Positions 1 to 12,146 of a DNA stretch of 35,545 nucleotides are shown here, in pieces. The first letter of the stretch is position 1; each line of letters begins with the position of its first letter. The position numbers and the translations under genes were made by a program. A model generated the notes under the pieces. That model had not been told where the DNA came from, did no database searches, and saw nothing but the letters and a program-made list of their open reading frames with translations. The stretch comes from Gammaproteobacteria bacterium (GTDB taxonomy: Bacteria > Pseudomonadota > Gammaproteobacteria > UBA6429 > Thiohalophilaceae): assembly GCA_029881995.1 (NCBI GenBank), contig JAOULO010000035.1, positions 1 through 35,545 of the forward strand. The letters run 5' to 3'.

Positions 1-736
1 GTACTTTTAACGTTGAGGTCTCTATCTTGCGTAAGGTTGCTAGCCAGGTGCGTGTATTGGCATCACCTAAAAAGGGAATACGACCTTCAAAAATTATATC
101 ACCTGAAAACAGTACATTGTCAGGCTCAATGTATAAGGTTAGATCACCCTCGGAATGAGCAGCACCTAATAAATTAATTTGAAATTTCACGCCACCCAGT
201 TCAAAAGAAGTATTTTTATCAATCAATGTATCCGGTGTAACAAGATAGGTAGTGTCATTGACCCAGGGTTCCAGAGAAAATGCCCGCTCTTCAAGTCGTT
301 CTTTGGCCTGGGGGGAACTCAGGTACTCCATCGCTGCAGCCGGTGCAATGATTTCAGCCCCTTGTTCCTTAAAAACCTCCAGCCCATAAATATGATCTGC
401 ATGGTAATGACTGACAATGACTTTTAGTATTGGCTTATCAGTAATTTCACGAATTTTTGATAGTAAAAGATTAGCCAGCGACGGTGTGCCCAGGGCATCA
501 AATAGAATGACCCCCTGTTCTGTAATAATAATCCCTGCATTGGAAATAAAGCCTTCGTTGTCTGTTGCCATACCGGCCGCACCCTGCACATAGTAGGTAT
601 GCTGGGATACCTTAACCAGCTTCATTTCAACATTTGTCTTTGCATAGACTTTAGTCACTTTATTAGCTGAATTATCACAGGCAACCAATAACATCAGTAT
701 GCCAATACATATGTAATATTTTATTTTAAATAACAT
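1..736 (-). CDS. Metallo-beta-lactamase-fold lipoprotein (partial, 3' end outside window)
   Basis: The frame is open from an ATG at 736 to the left edge, about 245 residues, with the C-terminus missing. A GGGGGAAG ribosome site precedes the ATG. Residues 1-20 are a lipoprotein signal peptide ending in the lipobox L-V-A-C (Cys20), so the protein should be anchored in an envelope membrane. The metal-binding signature of the MBL fold is present as H110-x-H112-x-D114-H115, followed by H194 in GAAHSEGD and D213 in SGD, which can build a two-metal site. The family includes hydrolases for thioesters, lactones, nucleotides and beta-lactams, and the substrate cannot be read from this fragment. It lies 15 bp after tadA and is probably co-transcribed with guaA-tadA, although no functional link is obvious. 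The MBL-fold call is firm, the specific activity unknown. Confidence 0.85.
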   Translation of the reverse strand, partial: MLFKIKYYICIGILMLLVACDNSANKVTKVYAKTNVEMKLVKVSQHTYYVQGAAGMATDNEGFISNAGIIITEQGVILFDALGTPSLANLLLSKIREITDKPILKVIVSHYHADHIYGLEVFKEQGAEIIAPAAAMEYLSSPQAKERLEERAFSLEPWVNDTTYLVTPDTLIDKNTSFELGGVKFQINLLGAAHSEGDLTLYIEPDNVLFSGDIIFEGRIPFLGDANTRTWLATLRKIETSTLKV

Positions 737-751
737 AATAATCTTCCCCCA

Positions 752-1246
<495 letters not shown>

Positions 1247-2824
1247 TTATTCCCACTCAATCGTCCCAGGAGGTTTGCCCGTCACATCATAAACAACTCG
1301 AGAGATACCATCGATCTCATTCACGATACGACGTGAGACATGGTCTAGGAAATCATAGGGTAGATGGGCCCATCGGGCAGTCATAAAATCAATGGTCTCT
1401 ACTGCTCGCATAGCCACGACATATTGATAGCGGCGACCATCCCCGGTGACACCCACTGACTTGACTGGTAAAAAGACGGTAAAGGCCTGGGAAACCTTGT
1501 GATACAAATCAGCTTTATGCAGCTCTTCTATAAAAATATGATCAGCTAGGCGAAGTAAATCGGCATATTCTTTTTTCACTTCAGCCAGGATGCGTACCCC
1601 CAACCCTGGACCAGGGAATGGATGGCGATACACCATGTCATAGGGTAGTCCCAGCTCCACACCCAGCTTACGAACCTCATCTTTGAATAATTCACGCAGA
1701 GGTTCACAAAGCTTGAGTTTCATATGTTCCGGTAGGCCACCAACATTATGGTGCGACTTGATAAGATGGGCTTTACCACTCTTGGCCCCGGCCGACTCAA
1801 TAACATCGGGATAAATCGTCCCCTGGGCCAGCCACTTTGCAGCACTCAGCTTACCCGCCTCTTCTTCAAAAATATCAACAAACAGATTACCGATGATTTT
1901 ACGTTTCTTTTCCGGGTCGATCTCGCCTTTGAGAGCAGTTAAAAAACGCTCCTCGGCATCAACACGGATGACCTTGACCCCCATGTGTTCCGCAAAGGTA
2001 GCCATGACCTGATCACCTTCCCTGTATCGCAACAGGCCATTGTCAACAAATACACAGGTCAGCTGCTTACCTATCGCACGATGCAGCAAGGCGGCCACCA
2101 CAGAAGAGTCCACACCGCCAGACAGTCCCAGTACCACTTCCTCACTACCTACTTCTTCTCGGATTCGGCTGATACTGTCTTCAATAATATTATCTGCTGT
2201 CCAGAGGTTGGCGCAGCCACAGATGGTATGGACAAATCGTTCAATAATCCGCTGCCCCTGCTGGGTGTGGGTCACCTCCGGATGGAATTGCAGTCCATAA
2301 TAATTACGGTCTAAATCCGCGATCCCGGCAATGGGCGCGTTGTCGGTTGAAGCCATCAGGATAAAACCATCTGGCAGCATTTCCACCCGATCACCATGAC
2401 TCATCCATACGTCCAGTAGACCATAGCCTTCCGGACTGGTGTGGTCTTCGATGTCTTTCAGCAGGGGGGTATGGCCACGTGCACGAACCTGGGCATAGCC
2501 GTATTCATGATGATCGGCATTCTGTACCTTGCCACCTAGCTGTGCCGCCATGGTCTGCATGCCATAACAAATACCCAGCAGGGGGATGTCAAGTTCAAAT
2601 ACAACCGCAGGAGCCACTGGGGCTTCCGCAGCCGTCGTACTTTCCGGTCCACCAGAGAGAATAATCCCTTTTGGGTTGAATTCCCGAATTTCAGCCTCAT
2701 CCATGTCCCAGGCATGGAGTTCACAATAGACCCCGGCTTCACGTACCCGACGGGCAATCAGTTGCGTATATTGGGAACCAAAATCAAGAATCAGGATGCG
2801 ATCAGCATGAATATCGGCGGACAT
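1247..2824 (-). CDS. guaA: GMP synthase (glutamine-hydrolysing)
   Basis: The enzyme converts XMP, ATP and glutamine to GMP, the last step of guanine nucleotide synthesis, in the cytoplasm. Its 525 residues match the family. The N-terminal class I amidotransferase domain has the triad C86 (in GICYG), H181 and E183 (in QFHPEV). The ATP-pyrophosphatase domain has the PP-loop SGGVDSS at 235-241. The C-terminal dimerisation domain ends in the characteristic PPGTIEWE. The ATG at 2824 follows a GAGAGGG ribosome site. guaB, often the upstream neighbour, is absent. The gene begins its own leftward operon with tadA and the MBL lipoprotein, divergent from the sulfatase gene at 3058. Confidence 0.98.
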   Translation of the reverse strand: MSADIHADRILILDFGSQYTQLIARRVREAGVYCELHAWDMDEAEIREFNPKGIILSGGPESTTAAEAPVAPAVVFELDIPLLGICYGMQTMAAQLGGKVQNADHHEYGYAQVRARGHTPLLKDIEDHTSPEGYGLLDVWMSHGDRVEMLPDGFILMASTDNAPIAGIADLDRNYYGLQFHPEVTHTQQGQRIIERFVHTICGCANLWTADNIIEDSISRIREEVGSEEVVLGLSGGVDSSVVAALLHRAIGKQLTCVFVDNGLLRYREGDQVMATFAEHMGVKVIRVDAEERFLTALKGEIDPEKKRKIIGNLFVDIFEEEAGKLSAAKWLAQGTIYPDVIESAGAKSGKAHLIKSHHNVGGLPEHMKLKLCEPLRELFKDEVRKLGVELGLPYDMVYRHPFPGPGLGVRILAEVKKEYADLLRLADHIFIEELHKADLYHKVSQAFTVFLPVKSVGVTGDGRRYQYVVAMRAVETIDFMTARWAHLPYDFLDHVSRRIVNEIDGISRVVYDVTGKPPGTIEWE

Positions 2825-2862
2825 AAACCCTCTCTAGCGACAAGCAAACAGCGAAAGGCGGA

Positions 2863-2868
2863 ATTATA
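2863..2868 (-). promoter_or_regulatory. Possible -10 element of the guaA promoter
   Basis: Read on the minus strand this is a perfect TATAAT, about 39 bases before the guaA ATG, a sensible distance for a leader carrying the GAGAGGG ribosome site. No good -35 hexamer is visible at 16-18 bp; a TTGACT is present but 25 bp upstream. The rest of the 233-bp guaA/sulfatase divergent gap shows no further convincing signal. Confidence 0.4.
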
Positions 2869-3057
2869 TCACGCCCCAATCTGTAATATATCCAGTCAAT
2901 GCAACAATACAGCCTGGCGAAGGGAACTCATCAAGACCTAAACAAAATACCCTTTTCTGCATCCCGGTGGTAAATGTATTACTATTAAGCTGCATCTGGC
3001 ACAGACTGGATAACCTCAAAACCCCATACTATTACTGATAAAATATAAGCTTATTTC

Positions 3058-5007
3058 ATGACCCAAAGCACTTCTGTCTACACCCGTATCATACTGATTA
3101 GTGGGATTTTTCTTGGCGTTTTTCTTCTGGGACGACTGACCCTGCTAGTTATCTATAACCCAAGTTTTTCAGAACTGGGAATATGGGAAATCCTGTTCAG
3201 TTTTGTGCATGGAATACGGTTTGATGCATCAATCAGCATCACCTTTCTGGGTATCCCCTTTATGCTCATGATGATACCCCATGTCTGGGCCAGCTCAAGA
3301 TACTGGCAGGGCCTGATAAGCTGGTATGCCTATGTGGTCTTGGTTGGTTTTATTTTTCTTGGCATCGGTGATCTCATCTATTTTGGTTTTGTTCAGCGCC
3401 ACGCTGGGCCTGAAGTAACCCTGATGACGGGTGACATGGAACTCATGTTCGATATGCTGCTGAATGAACACCGTTATAAACTCATAGGTTTCTTCCTGGC
3501 AATTCTGGGAGGAGCTATTTTCTGGGCACGTTTGTTCAAAAGTAAAATTTCATTACCTGAAAAGATCTGGACTCGCTATGTCTCCATCAGTGTGATGTTC
3601 CTGCTGATAATAATTATTGGTCGCGGTGGGTTGCAGTACAAACCGGCCCGTATAGCTGATGCCTTTTTATCAGGCTCTACCGCCTCAGGTTATCTCACCC
3701 TGAACGGTCCTTTTGCCATATTTCATTCTGCCCGTGGTACACGACCTGTAACCAAACATTTTATGCCCATGACAGAGGCGATCAGCTTAGTTCGAGAAAA
3801 AATTACCTCACCGAATGAAAAATATGTTGATGATCACTACCCATTACTCAGGTCATCTGCCCCCTCCTTTAAACAGTCGGGAAACAAACCAAATATTGTC
3901 ATTTTTATGCTGGAAAGTGTTGATGCCATCCATCTTGATACCTTCCGCAAACAGAAAGGTCTCAGCCCCTACTCTGTAACGCCCAACATCGATGCCATGA
4001 TTCAGCAAGGCCGCCTCTTTACCCGGTTTTATGCCGCGGGGATGCGCAGTATGGATGGTATCGCGGGGGTATTGGCCTCGGTGCCAACCCTTCCCGGTAT
4101 GCCTTACATCGGTACCGGTATGGCCCAAAATCGTCTGTCCTACCTGGCAGAATTTGCCAAACAACAGTCTTACCAAACCCTGTTTATACAGAGTTCCAAT
4201 CGAGGTTCATTCCGACTGGACTCGGTGGCCAAAAAGGCTGGTTTTAATATTTACCTTGGGGCAGAAGACATCCCACCAGCCCATAAAGATGCCCCGGCAA
4301 AAAAACAATGGGGGGTCTGGGATTACTCCACATTCATGGAGGCACACCGCCAGTTTGCCAAACAGGAAAACCCTTTTCTGGGCTTTATTTTTTCATCCAG
4401 CACCCACAACCCATGGCGGGTTCCCGACTCACGTTGGCAAAAGTTTTCGGAAGATACGGAGCATAACAAATACCTGAATAGTCTTTATTACGCTGACTGG
4501 GCATTGGGTGAGTTCATGGCGGCTGCCAAAAAGCATGGTTATTATGAAAATACAATTTTTCTTATCACTGGCGATCACACCAGTGGATTTGAGCAGAAAC
4601 CTAATCACATACCAGACCGCTATCATATCCCCCTGCTGATTGTTGGCCCCAGCATTAAACCCGGCATTGATTCCCGGCTTGGCAGCCAGCTCGATATCAC
4701 TCCCACCATTCTTGATATGGCTCACTGGAAAACCACCCATAGCAGTGTCGGTCGTTCCCTGTTTGATAATACCGATCTCAATTCACGCTCCGTGTTCAGC
4801 ACTAATGGCAACATCATAGACATTATGACCAAGAATAACTGGCTGTCACACAATCTACATCGGCGCCTCGACCTGCAGATTCAGGACAAACTCACCTCCG
4901 CGGAAATGCTGGAAAAACAGATTCAGGCTATTCACCAGGTAGTTATGATGGGTATGCTGGAAAACCGGATTTACCAGGACAAGACGCGATTAAGCCAGCT
5001 TCGCTGA
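3058..5007 (+). CDS. LTA synthase (LtaS/MdoB)-family membrane sulfatase
   Basis: This is an inner-membrane protein with an N-terminal block of about five transmembrane helices (residues 8-200) and a periplasmic alkaline-phosphatase-fold domain from about residue 275. The fold signatures are visible: PNIVIFMLESVD with metal ligand E286, the nucleophile region GMRSMDG with S331 where LtaS has Thr, STHNPW with H450, and TGDHTSG with D506-H507. The family transfers phosphoglycerol or phosphoethanolamine groups from lipids to envelope polymers such as lipoteichoic acid or osmoregulated glucans. In a Gram-negative an MdoB-like role or lipid/LPS head-group modification is the reasonable inference, but no substrate is shown. 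There is no clear Shine-Dalgarno before the ATG, and the gene appears to be a single transcription unit. Confidence 0.88.
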   Translation: MTQSTSVYTRIILISGIFLGVFLLGRLTLLVIYNPSFSELGIWEILFSFVHGIRFDASISITFLGIPFMLMMIPHVWASSRYWQGLISWYAYVVLVGFIFLGIGDLIYFGFVQRHAGPEVTLMTGDMELMFDMLLNEHRYKLIGFFLAILGGAIFWARLFKSKISLPEKIWTRYVSISVMFLLIIIIGRGGLQYKPARIADAFLSGSTASGYLTLNGPFAIFHSARGTRPVTKHFMPMTEAISLVREKITSPNEKYVDDHYPLLRSSAPSFKQSGNKPNIVIFMLESVDAIHLDTFRKQKGLSPYSVTPNIDAMIQQGRLFTRFYAAGMRSMDGIAGVLASVPTLPGMPYIGTGMAQNRLSYLAEFAKQQSYQTLFIQSSNRGSFRLDSVAKKAGFNIYLGAEDIPPAHKDAPAKKQWGVWDYSTFMEAHRQFAKQENPFLGFIFSSSTHNPWRVPDSRWQKFSEDTEHNKYLNSLYYADWALGEFMAAAKKHGYYENTIFLITGDHTSGFEQKPNHIPDRYHIPLLIVGPSIKPGIDSRLGSQLDITPTILDMAHWKTTHSSVGRSLFDNTDLNSRSVFSTNGNIIDIMTKNNWLSHNLHRRLDLQIQDKLTSAEMLEKQIQAIHQVVMMGMLENRIYQDKTRLSQLR

Positions 5008-5174
5008 AACGGTTAGAAATTAGTGCCTGCTATTATTCAGGATACCCATGCCCGACATCCTACCCCTATGAATATTAAGATATTTATTCCTTTATCTATT
5101 TATGGTTTTTAATCAACAAAATAGCGCCTATGCCGATAAATAATCTGTTGAGGATACAAGATTATTTCCAATAG

Positions 5175-7280
5175 ATGTCATTTTACAATTACAGGTCAAA
5201 ACCAGAAAAATCGAACGTAGTCTATTACAGGCCTCCATTCCGCCTGTTACGCTACTTCACCATAATCAGCCTGGCTACCATGCTGACGGCCAATGTCGTG
5301 TTTGCAATCTGGTTTAGCTATATTTCTGCAGACAAATTAATTAACAACGAAGAACGAAATAACGTTGCGCTCGCCAATACCCTGTCAAACTGGATCTGGA
5401 CAAATTACGGTGGTTTTCTGTCCAGTGCAGCCAGACTGGGTAAAGAGGAAATTATTAACCATAAAATGACGGCGAAACTGGATCAGGGACTGGTTGAACG
5501 AACTGCTGCTCTCAATATTATTAAAATAAAAATTTACACACTTAATGGCTATACCGTTTTCTCTTCTGATATGTCACAGGTTGCTGCCAGTAAAAAAGGA
5601 CGGCATGCATTTGAGCAGGCCAAATCGGGACAGGTTATCAGTAAAATGGCATTCAGAGATAAAATTTATGCCAGAAAAGAATTGATCGAAAACCGAAATA
5701 TTCTTTCCAGCTACATACCAATCATTTATGGTAAGGACAAACAGATTGTTGCTGTTCTGGAAATGTATAAAGATGTTTCTAATCTGACATCTGACATACG
5801 ACAGACCCGAGAAAAAATTATCATCGCTGTCGCAACAGGACTGGCAATATTATTTACCATACTTTTTTTTGTAGTTAAGCGTGCCGACAGTATTATCCGA
5901 ATCTACAATAAAGAACAGCAATATAATACAGCAAAAATTGAACACCAGGCCTACCATGATGCCTTGACAGGTTTACCCAACAGAGTTCTTTTCCTGGATC
6001 GTCTTGAGCATGCCATGATACATGCTAAAACTGAAAATCTACTAGTGGCCTTATTATTTATTGATCTGGATCGATTCAAGCAGGTTAATGACAGACTGGG
6101 GCATGAAAGTGGTGACGCACTACTGGTCGAAATTTCCAAACGAATAAGAGATTGTACGAGACCTGCAGATACAGTTGCCAGATTATCCGGTGATGAATTC
6201 ACTGTTGTATTGGAAGGCCTACGAACCATTGATCTGGCAATGTCATTTGCGAGTCGCATCATTCAAGCACTAGAAAAACCTGTCACTATTGGATGTAATA
6301 AAGTCAGTATTTCCTGCAGCATAGGGATAGCGGTCTATCCATTTGAAGACGATACTTCACAAACTCTGATCCAGAAAGCAGATAGCGCAATGTATTATGC
6401 GAAAAAGAAAGGTAAAAACAATTATCACTTCTATTCGCCTGGAACACTTCAGACTTCCTCCCCAGAGACCAATCTTGAACAAGACCTGATAAATGCACTG
6501 GATAAAAATCAGCTCGAACTTTATTACCAGCCTAAAATAAACCTCAATGACTGGAAAATGCTTGGGATGGAGGCTCTGTTACGTTGGAATCACCCAACAA
6601 AAGGGTATATCTCACCCACAGAGTTCATTCCAATTCTTGAAGAAAATGGCTTAATTAACAAGGTAGGGCAATGGGTTATAGAAGAAGCCTGTAGACAAAA
6701 CAAAGAATGGATTGATAGTGGTTTACCACCTTTGAGAGTTGCCGTTAACATATCAAGTATCCAGTTAAATCGAATTGACTTTACAGACACCGTTTTTTCA
6801 ACTCTGGAGAAAACAGGCCTGGATCCAGGCCATCTGGAACTGGAATTGACCGAATCGGGTCTTTTAACAGATATTGATGCCAATATTGAAATGTTCAAAC
6901 AACTTCGCGAAAGGGGTATTCGCCTTGCGTTAGACGACTTTGGAACCGGCTACTCTTCTTTAAGTTACATCTGCAAATTACCTATTGACGTCATAAAAAT
7001 CGATCGAGAATTCATTAATCAAATATCCAGCAATCGGGAAACCCGTTCTGTTGTCACTGCCATCCTAAGTTTTGCCCATGGCCTGAGGCTTGATGTTGTT
7101 GCCGAAGGTGTTGAAACATCCGAGCAACTTTTGTTCTTAAATGCCATGCGCTGTACCTATGCACAGGGATTTCTGTTAAGTCATCCACTACCGGTGGATG
7201 AGTTTGAGAAATTATATCGTGCGGGTGGAAATTTCGAACATCTGGCTGAAAATATCAGAAAAGAGTGGCAAACGGGATAA
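5175..7280 (+). CDS. Membrane-anchored GGDEF-EAL cyclic-di-GMP protein
   Basis: The protein is predicted to make and/or break c-di-GMP in response to an envelope signal. One transmembrane helix (about 28-50) and a second (about 214-234) bracket a periplasmic sensor region of about 165 residues with no recognised motif. The cyclase domain follows, with active-site motif SGDEF at 338-342 (first Gly replaced by Ser, a tolerated variant) and an inhibitory-site RxxD (RPAD) five residues upstream. The phosphodiesterase domain has E466-A-L intact, NISS, an ELTES motif, D587-D588-FGTGYSS, IKID and VAEGVET, so it should be catalytically competent. The next gene, 17 bp downstream, is a degenerate EAL protein that resembles this domain closely. 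The ribosome site is weak and the exact start slightly uncertain. Confidence 0.95.
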   Translation: MSFYNYRSKPEKSNVVYYRPPFRLLRYFTIISLATMLTANVVFAIWFSYISADKLINNEERNNVALANTLSNWIWTNYGGFLSSAARLGKEEIINHKMTAKLDQGLVERTAALNIIKIKIYTLNGYTVFSSDMSQVAASKKGRHAFEQAKSGQVISKMAFRDKIYARKELIENRNILSSYIPIIYGKDKQIVAVLEMYKDVSNLTSDIRQTREKIIIAVATGLAILFTILFFVVKRADSIIRIYNKEQQYNTAKIEHQAYHDALTGLPNRVLFLDRLEHAMIHAKTENLLVALLFIDLDRFKQVNDRLGHESGDALLVEISKRIRDCTRPADTVARLSGDEFTVVLEGLRTIDLAMSFASRIIQALEKPVTIGCNKVSISCSIGIAVYPFEDDTSQTLIQKADSAMYYAKKKGKNNYHFYSPGTLQTSSPETNLEQDLINALDKNQLELYYQPKINLNDWKMLGMEALLRWNHPTKGYISPTEFIPILEENGLINKVGQWVIEEACRQNKEWIDSGLPPLRVAVNISSIQLNRIDFTDTVFSTLEKTGLDPGHLELELTESGLLTDIDANIEMFKQLRERGIRLALDDFGTGYSSLSYICKLPIDVIKIDREFINQISSNRETRSVVTAILSFAHGLRLDVVAEGVETSEQLLFLNAMRCTYAQGFLLSHPLPVDEFEKLYRAGGNFEHLAENIRKEWQTG

Positions 7281-7297
7281 AGTAAAAGGTAGCAACA

Positions 7298-8176
7298 ATG
7301 TTTTTATTTCGTGAAAAATCCAAATCTGAAGATTCCACTAATGGAAATAGCGCCTTTGCTGCTTTGCCATACAAGAAAAGGCTCAAACAACTTGAAACTG
7401 CTATTAATAAAAGTCAGTTTACAATTTATTTACAGCCCATAATAAACTTATCAAGCTGGTCAATACAGGGCGTAGAAGTGCTCCTGCGATGGAGGCACCC
7501 TGAGTATGGACTCCTGACACCTGACTATTTTCTCTCTGACCTGGAAAAATCCGGGCTTATCAACAAAGTCGACCCATGGGTTTTGAAGAAAGCCGGTCAT
7601 TTAAACATGTATCTGACAAAATGTGGCCTCAAACCTTTACGCCTGGCAGTCAATATATCCTGTGTCCATCTTGTTGAAAAATCCTTTCTACCGCAACTTG
7701 ACAGTCTGATAACTAAAAGTGGCATATCACCAGAATTTCTCGAATTGGAAATCACCGATCAATGCCTGTTTGATAATATTGACACCCAGGTAAATGTACT
7801 GCAAAAAATCCGCGACAAAGGGATAAAGCTAGCTTTAAAATATTCAATTTCTGGGCTTCCAATCACAATCGACCTCGACAGACTCCCGGTGGATATTATT
7901 AATATCGATAAAGAACTTACCCATCAGATAACCGGCAACAAAGAGAACCGGCAAATTATGTCGACAATTCTCACTTTCTCTAAAACTCATCAGCTTGAGG
8001 TGGTAGCCGAAGGCATTGAAACTGCAGAGCAATTGATTTTCCTAAATGCCATGCATTGTAACGCTGGCCAGGGATTTTTACTCAGTCACCCATCAACCAT
8101 AAAAGATTTTACTGAACTTTATCAGTCTGGTAAAAAATTTGATTATATTATTGATAAAGTATCAAATAAGTTATAA
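7298..8176 (+). CDS. Degenerate stand-alone EAL-domain protein (predicted inactive)
   Basis: The 292 residues are a single EAL domain with no signal peptide, membrane helix or GGDEF part. It aligns along its length with the EAL domain of the preceding gene: both share GLINKV, NAM.C, QGFLLSHP and VVAEG.ET.EQL. Key catalytic positions are altered: the EAL motif reads E60-V61-L62, the ELTE glutamate is Asp in EITD, and the DDFGTGYSS loop is replaced by K181-Y-S-I-S-G-L-P, removing both metal-binding aspartates. It is therefore probably not a phosphodiesterase, but may bind c-di-GMP or pair with its neighbour. An AAGG ribosome site precedes the ATG. The last 6 bp overlap the convergent Nudix gene tail to tail. 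Confidence 0.9.
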   Translation: MFLFREKSKSEDSTNGNSAFAALPYKKRLKQLETAINKSQFTIYLQPIINLSSWSIQGVEVLLRWRHPEYGLLTPDYFLSDLEKSGLINKVDPWVLKKAGHLNMYLTKCGLKPLRLAVNISCVHLVEKSFLPQLDSLITKSGISPEFLELEITDQCLFDNIDTQVNVLQKIRDKGIKLALKYSISGLPITIDLDRLPVDIINIDKELTHQITGNKENRQIMSTILTFSKTHQLEVVAEGIETAEQLIFLNAMHCNAGQGFLLSHPSTIKDFTELYQSGKKFDYIIDKVSNKL

Positions 8177-8662
8177 GCCTGTAAGATTGCGCCAATCACT
8201 CACTATCCTTGCCGTCAACTCCAAATTTTCTAGCTTCAAGTGATCTAGTTCAGAAAGCTCAATCATCTGCACCTCTGCCAATTCCTGTCCTAAAGCTATA
8301 TTGCCATTAGCAATAATCGCATAGGCAATTATTAATTGATTCTTTTTAGGAAATGGATAATGCCCAATAAACCGGACATTGGATGCAGTCAGGCCTAATT
8401 CTTCATTGAGTTCCCTCGAAATGGCAAGCTCAGGGGCCTCACTCCTTTCAAGATACCCGCTAATCATGGAGTACATACCCTCTGGCCATAGTGTATTTCG
8501 GGCAAGTAGTAATTTGTTATGATATACCACCAGCGCAGCTACAACAGGCACCGGATTTTGCCACTCTACAAAATCACAATCCTTTGCATCACAACATAAT
8601 CGCTCTATTCCATCTATATTTTTTGTAGCTAGCGATGATTTACATTCCGGACAATATTTCAT
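8171..8662 (-). CDS. Zinc-ribbon Nudix hydrolase (NudC-like)
   Basis: Nudix enzymes cleave nucleoside diphosphates linked to another moiety, and this cytoplasmic 163-residue protein has a full Nudix box. It starts at G69, with E75 at the GX5E position, then R83-E84 and E87-E88-L-G90, fitting GX5EX7REUXEEXGU exactly. A four-cysteine zinc ribbon (C4, C7, C23 or C24, C29) precedes it, as in NADH pyrophosphatases and related Nudix proteins. It is much shorter than NudC (about 260 residues) and the C-terminal NADH-specific part is not evident, so the substrate is open. Its start lies inside the end of the upstream secreted-protein gene (23-bp overlap), implying translational coupling in the smc-zipA-ligA transcript. 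Confidence 0.92.
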   Translation of the reverse strand: MKYCPECKSSLATKNIDGIERLCCDAKDCDFVEWQNPVPVVAALVVYHNKLLLARNTLWPEGMYSMISGYLERSEAPELAISRELNEELGLTASNVRFIGHYPFPKKNQLIIAYAIIANGNIALGQELAEVQMIELSELDHLKLENLELTARIVSDWRNLTGL

Positions 8663-9152
8663 GTGCAGCCATTCCCTTTACCTGCTTGAGTCGCCACCAA
8701 CCCGGGCCACCACTGGGTTCAAAAGTGGCTTCAACAGGTCTTTGTGTTTTTCTCGACAGCCCTTTTAACTTAATAAGGTTACCTTCAATCTGAGTTGTTG
8801 AAATATCCAGTTCTGGCTCACCAATATAAAACCGATAAAGATCAGACAGAAATATTTTTCTATTGGGGGTGACTAACTGATGAAAAGTTGGGCAATTAAA
8901 AAATCCAATAAATTGTGTGAAATTTGGCCCATGACTAAATCCTTCCATTTTAAAAGACGAGATCAGGGTACATTCTCCTTCTTTATCTTTATATAGTAAT
9001 TTTACTTTCAATGATTTCTTATCAAGCCGGGCATAACCATCAGCATACAGTGCGGCAATTTTAGGAAGTTCTTTTAAGACCCTTGCCTCAAGCGTTTCTG
9101 CATTGACATTAAAAGCCAACAACAATAACGCTAACAACCATGAAACCTTCAT
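8640..9152 (-). CDS. Small secreted protein of unknown function
   Basis: I do not recognise the family. The first 18 residues form a classical Sec signal peptide (MK, hydrophobic run, NVNA before Glu19), so the mature protein of about 150 residues should be periplasmic. It has no further membrane segment and only two cysteines in the mature part, which could form a disulfide. The C-terminal part has a beta-rich look with a WWRLKQVKG motif. The gene begins 9 bp after the ligA stop and overlaps the Nudix gene start by 23 bp, so it is almost certainly co-transcribed with both. The context gives no functional clue beyond membership of the ligA operon tail. Confidence 0.75.
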   Translation of the reverse strand: MKVSWLLALLLLAFNVNAETLEARVLKELPKIAALYADGYARLDKKSLKVKLLYKDKEGECTLISSFKMEGFSHGPNFTQFIGFFNCPTFHQLVTPNRKIFLSDLYRFYIGEPELDISTTQIEGNLIKLKGLSRKTQRPVEATFEPSGGPGWWRLKQVKGMAAHEILSGM

Positions 9153-9161
9153 AGATAACCC

Positions 9162-11947
<2,786 letters not shown>

Positions 11948-11971
11948 TTATGATGCATCCTGATTGTTAAT

Positions 11972-12146
11972 TTTAAAACGTCTCAGACGCTTTCAGACAA
12001 GGCAAAAATAAAATTTAAAAGCGGAGTTTTGTACATGGATGCACTTATTTCGCGAAGCCCATGGATGGGCGAGAGCGAATGTACCAATGTAAATGCTCCT
12101 TTAAAATTTTTTTAACGCCGTATGGAAGCGTCTGAGACGTTTTAAA
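11972..12146. mobile_element. MITE-like 175-bp inverted-repeat element between smc and zipA
   Basis: The element is bounded by perfect 21-bp inverted arms at 11972-11992 and 12126-12146 (core CGTCTCAGACG facing CGTCTGAGACG, flanked by TTTAAA at both ends). Imperfect inner arms follow (AT-rich AATTTAAA tracts, GTACAT near 12031 and 12081) and a central hairpin GCCCAT-GG-ATGGGC lies at 12057-12070. It has no coding capacity. The structure fits a non-autonomous miniature transposable element. The outer TTTAAA is palindromic, so it could be the target sequence. The smc stop codon TAA (12142-12144) lies inside the right arm, and the zipA ribosome site is just outside the left one. The element would fold into a long hairpin in the smc-zipA transcript. 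Confidence 0.8.

Noticed and set aside
5175-7280. SGDEF as evidence of an inactive cyclase domain
   Set aside because: Ser at the first position is found in active cyclases, and the rest of the motif and the RxxD inhibitory site are intact.
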